This document shows, in pieces, positions 36,945 through 49,700 of a stretch of 64,000 nucleotides of DNA. Every line of letters begins with the position of its first letter. Position 1 is the stretch's first letter. A model generated the notes under the pieces. The model saw nothing but the letters and a program-made list of their open reading frames with translations. It did not search any database and was not told the DNA's origin. The stretch covers positions 20,212,001 through 20,276,000 of the forward strand of contig OZ017797.1 of assembly GCA_963969395.1 (NCBI GenBank). Direction: 5' to 3'. A program made the position numbers and the translations under genes. Source of the stretch: Pseudoscleropodium purum (taxonomy: Eukaryota > Streptophyta > Bryopsida > Hypnales > Brachytheciaceae).

Positions 36945-39174
36945 ATTAGGTTTTGACAATAAGTGGTTAAATTCTCATCTTCAAATTATCCCATAACCTT
37001 TGCGGATTCATAATGAACAATGAGTTTCATTATAAAAATGATGTCTTCACCTTTCATTCTTTCAAATGCCAATGAAGTTTCCCTTCAATTTGTCATCAAA
37101 ACATTTTCTTGATGGGGGATGGTCAAATATCATTGGTATGAAAGTTCACTCGTGCTCATCATGATTTGTAGTGAGGACTCCAGAGAAAGAAAGGCAGTGT
37201 ATGTGAACACTATTGAATGTACGCCCTAGGTCTAAACAATTGATGATTTCATATGACTGTAACTATGTAGAACCAATGCCAAACCACCTTTGAGCAAACG
37301 CTTGCACCTATTTGTATTTGTCAGAGATGTTACAATTTTACAGTTGTTACCAAATTCCAAGTGTACACACACCTTTAGCGACTGATGAAGTATTCATGGG
37401 TGTAGAATATTTTACTATTGAATGTAGAATATTTCACACCATCTACTATAGAGCCAAAGCAATGATAGTGCATGCTACTAAATGTTATGATATTGGCTTG
37501 GAGTTGTTGAAAATTTTGTCATGTTATGATATCAACTTGGAGTTATTTCAAATATGACCTATTAGTCATGTAGGTCTTGTAGGTCAATTAAATGGGGCCC
37601 TAAATTTACATAATATATGATGTTCATTTAATTGTAACCTCTCTACTAGCAAGATAGAGTCTACTTTCTAATATGATAAAGTCTATTTTCTAATAGAGGC
37701 ATGTAGCCTAGTGTCACTTGCTAATCTCTAAAAGAGGTTGGAATAAGGTAGAACCATCAATCACCCAATTACAACATCTATTATCAATCATCCCCCCATT
37801 GAATAGAATGTGTAATTCATTTTCTTTGGATAAACAATTTGATGCTACTATTAGAGAAAAATATCATGTTCATATCTATTTATGGAAAATTTAAAGTTGA
37901 TAAAGATGTGATCATTAAATGTCATTTTAGGTGGTTTAATTGTGAACAAATGCTTGTCATAACAAGTTGTAGCTTCAAAAAATAAAACAAGTGCTTTTTA
38001 AATGTTAAAATTATACTTTCATATCATTAAAAATGAGATTTGGGTGCAACCTTGAAATCATTAAATGACTAACCTTGAAACTTTTTGTAAGATGGTCATG
38101 ACCCCCACCTACTCACAATTCTATATACTTGCACCAAACATGTTTGAGAAATTCATATCAATTCAAATTTTTATTGGAATAATACAATTTTAATACAATT
38201 CCAGTCATATTTGGTTTCACTCAACTAATCCTCTTAAAAATACAAGCAACAATAAAATACTAGCAACAATAAGCACATTGCACAAGATACCCAAATTGCA
38301 AACCTACATGGTCATATTTCTTCCCTATTTATTTTTCTCTAACCTCTCCACCATTCAAGTTCCACAATGTAGAGAAGTTGTGTGAATTGTTAGTTTGAAA
38401 TAGAATTGAAAGTTTCGATTGAAATTATTCAACTTCCCTTTTCTTAACAAAAAAGTAAAAGAAGTCTCTCGTTATACAGATGCTCTTAGTTCTCCAATTG
38501 CCAATTATGCAATGTAGTTCAAACAAAGTTCAAACAAGAGGACCAAGTCAAAGATATCCTCGAGGATCTTGCAAACCGTGTTTGTAACACAACATTGTCT
38601 CCTCATTTTGCAAAAATACATTTCACTCTCCTCAACTGCCAACATGACCCTGGCATGTGGGAGAAATACTCAGCTAAGATAAAATCCTTTATAGAAACCT
38701 GGCCTTTCGAAGAACTAGGCAACAGGACTGCAACCGATGGCCGATATCACCATAAATAATCTGTCTCTTGGTCATGCATCCCCTCCTTGTGTGTACAGAG
38801 TTGAAGGCAAGCGGCATTCACTACAGAAGAGCCTACTTGTAAGCATTCTACTGAGTTGTGCCTGCTTCTCTGACAAGGTGAATTTCTAGTCTCGTTCTCT
38901 TTGTCACTATTGCCGGTATGAAGTAATGCCTGTGCAATAACAGTGCAAAGAATTGCTATTATGTACTACGATGACTTGTTGATTCAAACAAAAAGCATCA
39001 GCGCATCCTCTACCAAAATAATGGTTCACTAAAGTTACAACAGTAGCAAGAATTACCTGTTTCTCCATATGTGCATGAGAATGACGAGGTCGACTTCAAA
39101 ACACCATCAGTGTGGTATGTTTGGAATGCAAAATAATGAGTGAATCTGGCACTCCAGATCTCATTTAGACATTT
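36945..39174. other. AT-rich spacer without recognisable gene
   Basis: Small degenerate tandem repeats are visible: GTAGAATATTT-type at 37403-37438, a TGTTATGATAT...TTGGAGTT unit at about 37484-37550, and TAGAGTCTACTTTCTAAT-type at 37655-37698. The last few hundred bases are probably the 3' untranslated region of the RecQ gene. No coding frame seen. Confidence 0.5.
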
Positions 39175-42100
39175 TCACGCATCGTCAGCTCTCTTCCTGG
39201 CCCGCTGTTCAAGTATCTGACTTGCTGCCGCTTCTCGTACAGCATGAAAATCGGTCTTTGAGTACCGGCCCCTGCTCAAAAGCCCAAAGAGAGGTTTAAC
39301 AACTGTTTTTCTAAACAATTGTGGATTTGCAGTCAATTGGAAGCAGTCACACATTATTATTACTAGTACTTCGATAGCCACATCCACGTTCTATGTATGA
39401 GTAATCTCCCACACAATGAGGTAGATATCTTAGTTAACAACTCGTCACAAAAGAAAATCTCCAAATGGATACCAACACCAACATTATCCACACTGTTCAC
39501 CCTTTCAACATCAAATTTTAAAAGGAGAAGCGGTACATACCAAAAGTGATTCTTGCACCATGATGCATAAGGATATGCAGGGCTCCACAGACCATGAAAT
39601 ATTCGGGCAACCGCTCTGCCGGTAAAACTCGCATTCTCGTGGGATTTTAAAAAGACCTGCCCAGTAGTGGAGCGTATCAAAATCAGTTTTTCATATACTA
39701 TTTACAGCTCCATGAACATTACACACAGCAAAAAGAACCACTGATACTGCAGCAACTAATTTCCAAAAATCATAGCAGCTTTGGTGAATGATTCAGTAAT
39801 CATACCTTGATATCTGCCCTCAAGAAAGAGCTGCAAGACCATAATACCCGTACGATTAGTGCTTTGGAAGACTTGAACAGAGTTTCATAATCCTATGAAT
39901 GTGCTACAGGGAGGAGAAGATAATTGTGAAATAAGAAATCAAGGTACAGAGGGACCTGAAATAGGAACTCTACCTTGTAGACTCCACAATGCTCGGTGCA
40001 GCTTGGGTAGTCAGGTTATCTTCACATCTGTTGAAGTATGTACCGATACTACTTTGCAGAGATAGTTGTTGGGCAGTACACTCAGAATTACTTCTCGTCT
40101 CTTCGCCACGATGAGACGCGGCAGCTGCTGCTGCAGTATACATTGCATCAAGCTTGGCCACCTGACAGAAGGTACACCCACTGGCGATGAGAAAGCTTAA
40201 TATTGCTGCACTGACTTTGAAGTGATTCTAATTTCTACTCGATAGAGCAGAATAACAGAGCACATGTTTCAATAAACTGAAAGTGTATTGACATGACGAA
40301 AAAAACCCATATACAATCACCCTTGTATGGGTATGTGGATGGTCACACAAATTTCTGGTATGGACACTATCAAACACACCTTGCATTTTTCCACTTCTGA
40401 CAATCGTGCAGCAATTGAAGAAGTCAATGCACATATGTCATCTGGAACTTCCATAACTGAGAAACAGAATGCAAGATCCTGAAGCTCATATGAAATCTCT
40501 CCTGCGCTCTGTTCATTCAGAAATATTGCAGACACAGACCTTAAGTCATTAGAATGTATCACTGAGAATATGACTCCAGTAAAGGATGTTACCGTAGGCA
40601 TGTACATGTTCGCATATTAGCTAATAAAATGCTGAAGGAAAGCAATGTAGAATGGTGAAACTACCATGAGTTAGACCCACTATACCTGTAATCTTTGTAG
40701 CTCCTTCTGAACCTGTAACAATGAAAGACCAGACTCATTTGCAATAACAGGAACCTGAAAGGTGTAGTGTCCATGCTTGGGCTGACATCTGCTTGAGAAA
40801 GCAGAAAAGTATGTAGTTATCAGTACAGTTGTGACAAACTAAACTGGTTCAACTTTCGAAATCAACAGCGGCCTGAAACCCCAGATGGAGAAGAAAACCA
40901 ATAGAGTATAAAGAACTGCAGGTCCATATTATACGGCACACAAGAAAGACAGAATAACATGATCTCCACCGAGAACAATCAAATGCGCACCAAATAACTT
41001 CAGAACTCAATAAAATGGGTGGAATCGATGAAAGGAGAAAGGAGTCACCTTTGGACGATTGTCGCCACCAGAGCACTATGTTTTGCAAGAAGAGCAGCAG
41101 AGGTCTGAGACACGAGACCCTCCAGCTCAGTATGAGTCTACTTTAAGAATACAGATTGAATTATTGCATAAATCTGAAAGAGTTAAAGACCAAACAAACA
41201 GAGACACTCACTTTGTAGAACGTTAAGTTGCATGTTGCTTTTAGCTTGGAATGCACATGCACGTACTGAACGTTGCCGACTTCCATGAACGACAAAATTG
41301 TAGCCATGACCTGCAAATTCAAGATTTTAAATGCGATCGAACGTAGATCACTGCTTCAGGAAAGATTAACTCTATAGTTGGGACAGCGTGTTTGAAGCTA
41401 TATCTTTACCTCTTCTTTGAGATCCAATTCATTAGCTGTTTGTTCAACGTTGATTGAGCTCATAGACTTTGATGTATCTGGTGGACTCTGAAACACTCGA
41501 CAAAGAAACTTGTTCACAGCAAAGGTGTCCGCACCGTCACTGCAGAATAGCCGAAATGTCAGCTGAAGTGAAGGTTCGAAAATGACGAGTAACGGCAAGA
41601 CTAAAGTAGCCTTTGAGATTGATTATGCCTCATCTAACCAATCTGGCATATGGACACCAGTCGTATTTAGAATGTGAAATTCTCTCTTAAATATTTAAGA
41701 TAAGAAATATCCTAAATGATATCCAAAAAGAACATGACAGCTAGGTACCACACCTGTGTGCAAGACTGCGGAGTTTCAAATAGTCTGTATCGTCCAGAAA
41801 AAGGTGGCAGAAGGCAGGTTTGCCATCACGACCTGCCCGTCCAGTTTCCTGCATAGCATTCGACGTCATAAACTTAAATCTCCCACTTAGAAAAGAGCGT
41901 TATTTGCAAGATAATTGCATGTGCGGGGATGAAGTAGGCTACCTGCACATAATGTTCCAGACTTCTAGGCATGTTGTAGTGAATTACCTGCGGAATGGGT
42001 AGTTCGAGATTAGTACTCAGTCGGTTTCGAAGTTATAGGTGAAATGCAGCATATAATTAATCTCTTCAACAATGCTTATGCCCAATGATCACCTGCTGCT

Positions 42101-45100
42101 CTTCAAGGTCCAGCTAATAAATTACAACGTAACTATCCCACAACAAGGATCAAACTTTTGCAACAATACAATGTCAAGGAGACCACAGTTGCATGAGAAA
42201 TGCTCAAGCGGAAGTTCAGAATGTTAAATTACCGAACCAATGTCACTCTTATCCAAACCCATTCCAAAGGCAACTGTGGCAACAACCTGCACACCAGAAC
42301 GACAGACCTCAGAAAACGGAAGTTCGATGGAAGTTCTCAATAGAAGTACATACAAGTCTTCTTATCCGTGCTCGATAATGTCGAGATTAAAGTCCCAAGA
42401 ACAAGAATATTCAGATTCCAAGGTAAGAAAATAAGCCTTCCAAGGTTCACGATGAGCTAACTTACCACACGCAGTTTGTTGCTGCAGAAGAGTTGGTAAA
42501 CACGAGTTCGTTCAGAGGACGGTCTACCACTATGATAGCTCTGCAGTAACAAATAAGGATGTGATTGAAAATTCGAGAAAACAATAAAAATGCCTTCACC
42601 AGTAGCATTCTAAAATTGGCTAACCATGGGAACGCTATATTTCACTCGACACAAAGACAACATGCTTGGGAAGGCAGGCACACCTTAGCAGCAATCTTAT
42701 TCTCCTCCAGATATCTGCTTATATCATCCGCTTCAGCCTGCATTAACAGGTACCTCATTAAGTGACAAAAGAACGACCCCGTCTAAGAATCGAAAATTAA
42801 GAAATTCAACTCGTACATGGACATGTGAACCTCTTTCAATACCTGATATGTGCAGTAGATGATAACGCTTTTGACTTCTGAAAATGGACTAGACCGAAGC
42901 AGAGCGAGTAGATCTTTCCGCCTGATAAGAGGAACAGATCATCAGATAAGGCAATTCAATCTCGGAAATCTTTCGGAATTTCGTATTATTATATAGTTTG
43001 CATCAGAAAAATGCTTTTGATATAACTTGCCTATGTGAAGGTCGTGAGACGGATAGATGAAGATTTTGACGAACACCAGATGCTTGCACAATTCCTGATG
43101 AAGGAATAGAGAGGGCTTTAATGATGGAACACTCTGTCTCTTTGGTAGCAGTTGCCGTCAAAGCTAGAACGCACGGGACACGCAAACGCTGCTTCAATAT
43201 ATTGCCAAGTCTGTAATATGAAGGTCGAAAGTTGTGTGACCTGGAGAGATGAAACCAGGGTCAGCTCACATTGAAAGCAGACATTGTCAAGGACAAAAGC
43301 AGAAGAGTTCCGTCTATGACTATTGATAACACAACTTCAGAGGAACGTGAGGCTCATAATCACTAACTGTGCACAGAAATGAATTCAGAAGGCAAATATT
43401 TTACCATTCTGAAAGGCAGTGAGCCTCATCCACAACTGCCAGGGAGATTTCGGGGAGAGAGTCCAGAGCGGACAGAAAACTCTCACTGAACAAACGTTCT
43501 GGCGATATGAATAGCACCTTCAATGCAAGAAAACAAGGGAACATCGTTAATACATGTTAATCAGTATTCAATGGTTTTTGTGAACTTCATGCTTGGCACA
43601 AATTCGCTGATAAAGGTTGTAACAGTCCTTCCCATGAGGCACAGCCCAAAATTCTCCTATACATTGTCATAGTGTGATAGAGATGAGAAACTAATACAAA
43701 CTTGAGTAAATGCAAGCAAGAGATTCAAACACACACCAGCATTCCAAGAATCGTGAAAATGTAAGTGGAGCAGCTGGTCGGAAAAATAACCATAAAACGA
43801 ACCTTAATTTGACCAGAAAGAAGTCGACTCATTACTTCAGTGCTCTCACTAGTGGTCTGCAATCAGATGGAACATCTGATCAGTATCTCCGCAATTGCTT
43901 GGTATACCGAGAAACATTGCTTGAAGCAAAACAATATTCAAATCAAGAATTCTTAATCCTTCAGCGGTTAAAGCCATACAGTAAAAAACTCTATACCTGT
44001 GAACTATTGATAAGACCTCCAGGCAACAGTGGAGGAAGGTGTTGCAGCTGGTCCGCCATCAACGCCACCAATGGACTAATCACCAAAGTGAGTCCCGGTA
44101 GAACGTACGCTGGGAGCTGCATGTCAAAAGACGTGTTTACACTGAGGTAGAGGATACAAAAACCACGAGAGAATTCATCTCATCTTATATACCGTCCCAC
44201 GTTACCAACCGCAACTCATCTTTTCAGACAGTCGGTCGGCCCTCAATTAGCAAGTCTTGACTTGGCTAATGTCTATGGCCACTAATCTTTCAATAGAAAC
44301 GGGGTTGTCAACTGGCACTTGTAGTGGTCTAGAACCTCCACTTTGAAATTGCATAAGAAATTCATTCACAGCAACAAATGTTTGATCTGAATAGATTTCA
44401 GTCTTGTACGCACAGTGATGTCTCCACGTCTCTATAACGATCTCCCAATAACCACTCTTCTAAGCAGATTAAAATGCTCACCTTACACAGTATCCTCTCC
44501 CTTAAGCGCAAGAGATGAGATGATGAAGTTCCGAGGGTTTAGGGTTTGGGATCCGACAAGGCAAGAAGAGCACGAACCTGATAGGTGAGAGACTTCCCTG
44601 CCCCAGTGGGAAGCACCAGCAAAGTGGACTCCATCGCCAGCACACGCTGAATAGCAACCAACTGCCCATTGCGAAAAGACTTATACCCAAACACAGGCTC
44701 CAACACAGACAACAAATTTGCTTCGCAAGGGTTGCCAAGAGCGGTCTCCTTAAAATTATTTAGCTCCTCAGGAGAGGTAGACTGCACAGGGGAAGTGTCC
44801 TCCACAGGGAAAGTGTCCTTCGTGTTCTCCACAGTGATGACACTCTTGTCATACCAACCTTCGTCAACCCACAACGAAGTGGACTTCGGACCTTCGGCAT
44901 CCATGCCCGCTTGATTCCACTTCACCGATTTCCGCTTGCTGGGCCCAACGCTTGTGTCCACATTGTTGTCACCTTCCGCCATAGCCATATCAACCTCGCC
45001 ATCCTCTTCCGTTGTTTTCTTGTATCTTTTGAATGATTTCCGACGACCATAAACACTCGGCCGCTTCGTTCGGGACCCGTTGATGAATTTACGACGGCCG

Positions 45101-46290
45101 CCCTTGCCATTGATGTTCAATTTCACGAAGTTGTCCCTCTCGCCAGCTCGAAGCGGCGTCGGTCGCTTTGCATTGGCAACTGAGGTACGAGTACCTGAAG
45201 TCCTCTTCTTCATGAGAGCCTTGGGGTGCGACCATGAGCTTTCTGCCATTGAAGACGACGCCTTCCGCTTCGCCGGTGCTCGTTTGGGGTCAGCAACATC
45301 GGCAAGGGGTGGCAATTGCGCTTTCTCGTGTGACTCCGATTGCATGGGAGTCTCCTCTGGCTCGGATTTGCGAGTGCCCTTCGCTGTCGTGGTTCGCTTA
45401 ATCTTCGGTTCTGGGAGTTCGCCGTCCGATAACTGAGGTGGTGCGTAATTGGGGTCTTCGTCAAGAACACTAGATGTCGGCTTGTTCCTGGAAGATCGCC
45501 GCACTGGGAGCGCTACTATTGCTTCAATCCCCTCTTCAACAGACTTGGGAGCGCTTCTACGGGATTTTTTCTCGGGGACAGAATTCAATCCAGTCGCTAA
45601 CTCCAGGTCGTCTTTCGCATTCTCTACACAGATTATCTTCTCGGCAGAGATTGCCTGTCCCATACCCTTGGGTTGGGTAACACGCTTCCGCGACGGGGCT
45701 CGTGATTGCGAAACAGGGGAAATTTCCTTCGGAACAGGACAACTGGGAAAATCGTCCACCTCAATAGGTTTGAGGCTCGTTTCAATCCTATTGCTCTTCC
45801 CCAGTAAACTAAACCGACCTGCGCTAGCGAAGGAGCCTGCACTCACGGCATTCGAATCGCCATTCTCAGCAAAGTCGCTAGTCCTACCTTGTCGCTGCAC
45901 TTTGATCGTAAACCCCAGAGGACTACGGGATACAACCTCTTGCAGCTTAGGGTTTAAGGTTACAAGATTCTGCAGCTTTCCACTTACATTCCCACTCTCA
46001 GCTCGTAAGACCTCCGGCTGCGCTTGGACCGCAATCTCAGTCTCTCTTTTCGGCGCTGCGACCTCGTCCCGCAAACCACCGAATACTTGCCCTGGACCGA
46101 GATTGCACTCGCTCCAGGATCTAGAAACGAGATTCCTTGCACCAATTCCATGACCATTCGGAACTCCCTGCGCTACTCTAACCTTCTTACACATTTCTGG
46201 ATGTACATCAAGCAATCGCTTCCGCTGCGTTTTCAAATTCTCCTTCTCAGCTCCCAATCCTTCACCGCCCACCAGTCTTTCTGCTTCCAT
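39175..46290 (-). CDS. RECQL5: RecQ-family DNA helicase, plant RECQL5 type
   Basis: Twenty minus-strand exons: 44578-46290, 43997-44116, 43803-43856, 43405-43517, 43031-43240, 42843-42921, 42684-42737, 42466-42540, 42233-42286, 41943-41987, 41754-41848, 41410-41539, 41212-41310, 41049-41137, 40686-40788, 40380-40508, 39974-40161, 39806-39830, 39541-39656, 39175-39271; 3588 bases, 1195 residues. Helicase motifs: I LPTGAGKS (about 560-567), II DEAH (659-662), III ALTATAT, VI GRAGRDG (842-848). The C-terminal part matches Arabidopsis RECQL5 (At1g27880): GEISYELQDLAFCFSVM, SSFLRADIKVFLKS, ARIFHG and HFWGRYS. The family unwinds DNA in repair and recombination in the nucleus. The single 571-residue first exon supplies a long, basic, probably disordered N-terminus with the family block NFVKLNINGKGGRRKF; Arabidopsis is shorter (about 910 residues). 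The intron after exon 5 uses a GC donor (CATAG then GCAAGT); only this choice keeps frame. Exon 18 is 25 bases. Confidence 0.9.
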
Positions 46291-46697
46291 GGTGAACGAT
46301 CACAATTCAAGGTGGAAGATCACAAGCTCCCCCATTCACTACCAAATCTGCAAAAATGATGCTCAAAAAAACCGTGAGCTCCCAAATACTGAGACTGAAG
46401 AGTCGACGCACGATCTCGAATCAGATTGTGAGTGATGGGTTCGCTCGGAATTGAATTGGAAACTTGAAACCCTAATTGATCTGCTTGTTTGATGAGTATT
46501 CGATTCGGGGAATGATAGATTTGCGATCCAATTTGCGACGGAGGGAAGCTGCGGGTTTGGATTTGGAAATGGCGGGAGAAGCGGAGCGCGGGAACGGAGC
46601 CCAGAGGGTTGGTGCCGATCGCTGTAGTTTCGGCGGGGTTGCGTGGTGACGTGGCGCTAAGTTTTCTGTCAGTTACCGTGGGAACGGGCACTTTCTA
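46291..46697 (-). promoter_or_regulatory. 5' flank of the RecQ gene, source of the duplicated segment
   Basis: The region immediately upstream of the RecQ ATG is moderately GC-rich and should contain its leader and promoter. Its outer part matches 31805-32096 upstream of PTAC16, ending in both places with GTGGGAACGGG followed by ACTTTCTA. No TATA box is obvious. Confidence 0.45.
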
Positions 46698-46708
46698 ATT
46701 TAGACCGC

Positions 46709-46789
46709 TTTCTAAAACCGACCATTACAGATTCTTGCGTAAAATGTATTCCCACTATTTATAAGAGTCTTTATGGTCGGTTTCGAAAA
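46709..46789. repeat. Small hairpin with AAACCGACCAT arms
   Basis: Left arm 46709-46725 and right arm 46773-46789 are inverted copies (15 of 17 positions) of a segment containing AAACCGACCAT, with a loop of about 47 bases. It lies just outside the RecQ duplication endpoint. Confidence 0.55.
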
Positions 46790-49700
46790 CACATATTTTG
46801 AACACTTTGAAAATTCTTAGTTTATTCATACTCTTGTTCAAAAAATGTATTTTAAGATAATCTAAAATTTCATATTAATTACCAACACAACTCCTCAAAA
46901 AGTTTTTTAATATAAAAATTGAAAATTGTGCTGAATTGCTTATTTGTACAATTTTAGATGTAGTTATTTTAGTGAATGTATTAAGAAAGAATAAAATTAT
47001 TGCACCTAGACATAAGGTTGGCACTTAATGCCAAATAATTAATCAAAGTTGTGGAAACTGGTTCAACAATCATTTCTAGAATCAATAAAAATTTCAATTT
47101 CTTTTTACTTTGCAAGAAGTCAACGCCTTTTTAATAGAAACACTATAAGGAGGGACAAATTTATTATTCTAAAATTTTCATATAGCCCATCTTCTAATAT
47201 GATAGAATCACCCATAGTCAACCACTTCAGAGATTGTATATATGTTCAAGAGCAATATAAGGCAATGTAATTTTCTATGACTCGATTAGTCCCAACTTTG
47301 AAAAGGAAAAAAAAAAACATTCTACACTTTGGTTGGAAATTTGTTACAGCCTTGGTTGCAACTATTTCCAACCATACAAGATGGATATGGAGCCCTAGTT
47401 GGTAATGGGTGGTTCTACTATAGTTTGGCATTTGTAGCATTGATTCATTTTATTTCTATTTTTCTCTCTTAGAGTAATTTTTTTTCAAATCAACTTTTTG
47501 GTTTGTCAGCTTTAATAAGTAGGTACATTATCTTTTGGATTGAATTCATTTTGCTAACACCATTTATATTACTAAGTGCAAAATTACTTACAAATATTCC
47601 ATAGAAATTCATCCTTGTATTATTTTAAGCGAACATCTTTGAATTTATAACCATCTTCCTAATTGGATCACAAATGTTTTCATATATGCACTTCATCAAA
47701 TTACCTCCTAAGATTTTTTGAGTATTTTTCACAAAAAAATATCTAAGATTGCCACACTTTTTGATGCATTGAGCATAATTGAAATGTTAAAATATTTTTC
47801 AAACTTTTAACATATGAATTTACACTAGCCTACTATACAAATTAGCAATAAAGAACTTAGCCCATTTTATCATATATATTGTGAGATTACTATGTTTAAA
47901 ATTAAAAAGAAAGAAATTTGGGCCCTATCCAACAAGGTTAGCCTAGCTTAACTCAAATTTGTGGAAAAAGAGGCACCATCCAACTTCGGAAATTTGGACC
48001 ATTTGATAGGTAGTTGAGTTAGTTACTTGCATATCAATTTTTAAAGATAATAGATGTGTTAAACATACCCAAAATCATCTTGTGTTGAGACAATACCCCC
48101 CCCCCCCCCCCCCCCCAAATCCATTACATAGGTAAGATTTCAATTTTTTATGAACAACTCATTCTTTTGAAGAATCAAAATGCCAATAACCAACACAAGA
48201 TTTCCTTCTCTAAATCAAGTACATATACAAAAATAGAAAAATCTCATGATTTTGAGATGTTGGTTCTAAAATTGATTTTTAAAATGTCATTCTTAGTACA
48301 CTAAGTGAAAATTGAGATTTTAATTCATTAGATGATATTCAAGGGCATTGATAGCCTGATCTTAGGCATATTTCTATTGTTGTTCCTCTACAGCAAAGGA
48401 TACGGCTGGCTATCAAAAAAAATTCCTGAAATGCAAAAAAAAATTAAAAAGAAATCAATTTTTTTGGGGGGAAAAGACATGGCACTATCTTGACCGCATC
48501 AATCTGCATTATTGGCTATGTTTACAACACTTTTATGATTGGGGAACTCATAGTCTTATTTTGGCCTTAAAAATCTCTTAATGCCATTTTCAATTGTAAA
48601 GGAAGCAATCCATTCTTAAAAACTTAAGCAATTTCTTGTATTTGTAGGGTGGATTCTTTTAGAGGATAAATCTTTTCATTTGTAGAAATAGGTAGTAGAA
48701 GGTTTGCATAATTTTTCAAATTTTTTTCCAAGATATGGAATTATTGTGAACATTTTAGTAAAAGATAGGCTTTCTCCCATAATACTGATATAGACCTTCC
48801 TCTTTCCATCCAAGGGTTGCTTGCAACATTGAGAGTCTTGTTAGCCAATCACAAAGTGTCATAATGCTAATGAAAATATTCATAGCTTACCTAATTGCTT
48901 GCACTTACTATTAGCATGTTACCTAAGTCATGCCTAAACTTTCAAGCCCCATAACTTCTAATTTAGGCAATTGCTTGGAAAAAAACTTACACTTCTTCCA
49001 AGCTAATACTTGTATGAAACATTCATTTTCATTTGTTCGAAAACAACTTCATAAATACAGATCTACCTACTAGAACCTTCAAAAAGCTCCAAAGGAGCTT
49101 ATTGCAACGTCAAGGTTAATATGCATAGAGGAAACTTCAAGTAAGATTATATAATATATTATTGAAAAGAAGATAGAATAATCTTTAGAAATCAATGATA
49201 AGCATACATTTTGTGGAGGAGTTACTACGTGTAAGTGCTTATATTTTACCTAGCATTCACTTTTCTTACTCAATCAATGAGTTTTAAAAAAAATGAACTT
49301 TATATGATTTTCTTTTATACTTCTTTGCATTTATTATTTTTCTTGGAGAAACAACATTTATTACACTTTAATTAACTCATTATAGAAAAGCTATTAGACA
49401 CCATGATATATGAATAGTACCTTGATCGACTTGTCCAATTTCACAATAATCAATGGGTTTCTCAAGGAATTATAATACCCTCTTAGATCTTTGTCACCTC
49501 TTTTTACTTTCAAATGTAAAATTATATACATTAAAGTTTCAATTTTTTTCAATAAAAAAACTTGACAAAATATCACATGCCTTTTGGATTGACATTTATT
49601 TCATTTTGGAGACAAAAGACAATTCACAGTCTAGTGTTCTAACTTTGAAATGACCTTGTTTTCATATGGCCACATGAGAATTTCTTTTAGGGGAGAAACA

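Noticed and set aside
45449..46153. Plus-strand open frame of 234 residues within the RecQ gene
   Set aside because: It is antisense to exon 1 of the RecQ gene. Its similarity to the plus strand near 31000-31230 is fully explained by the duplication of that exon.
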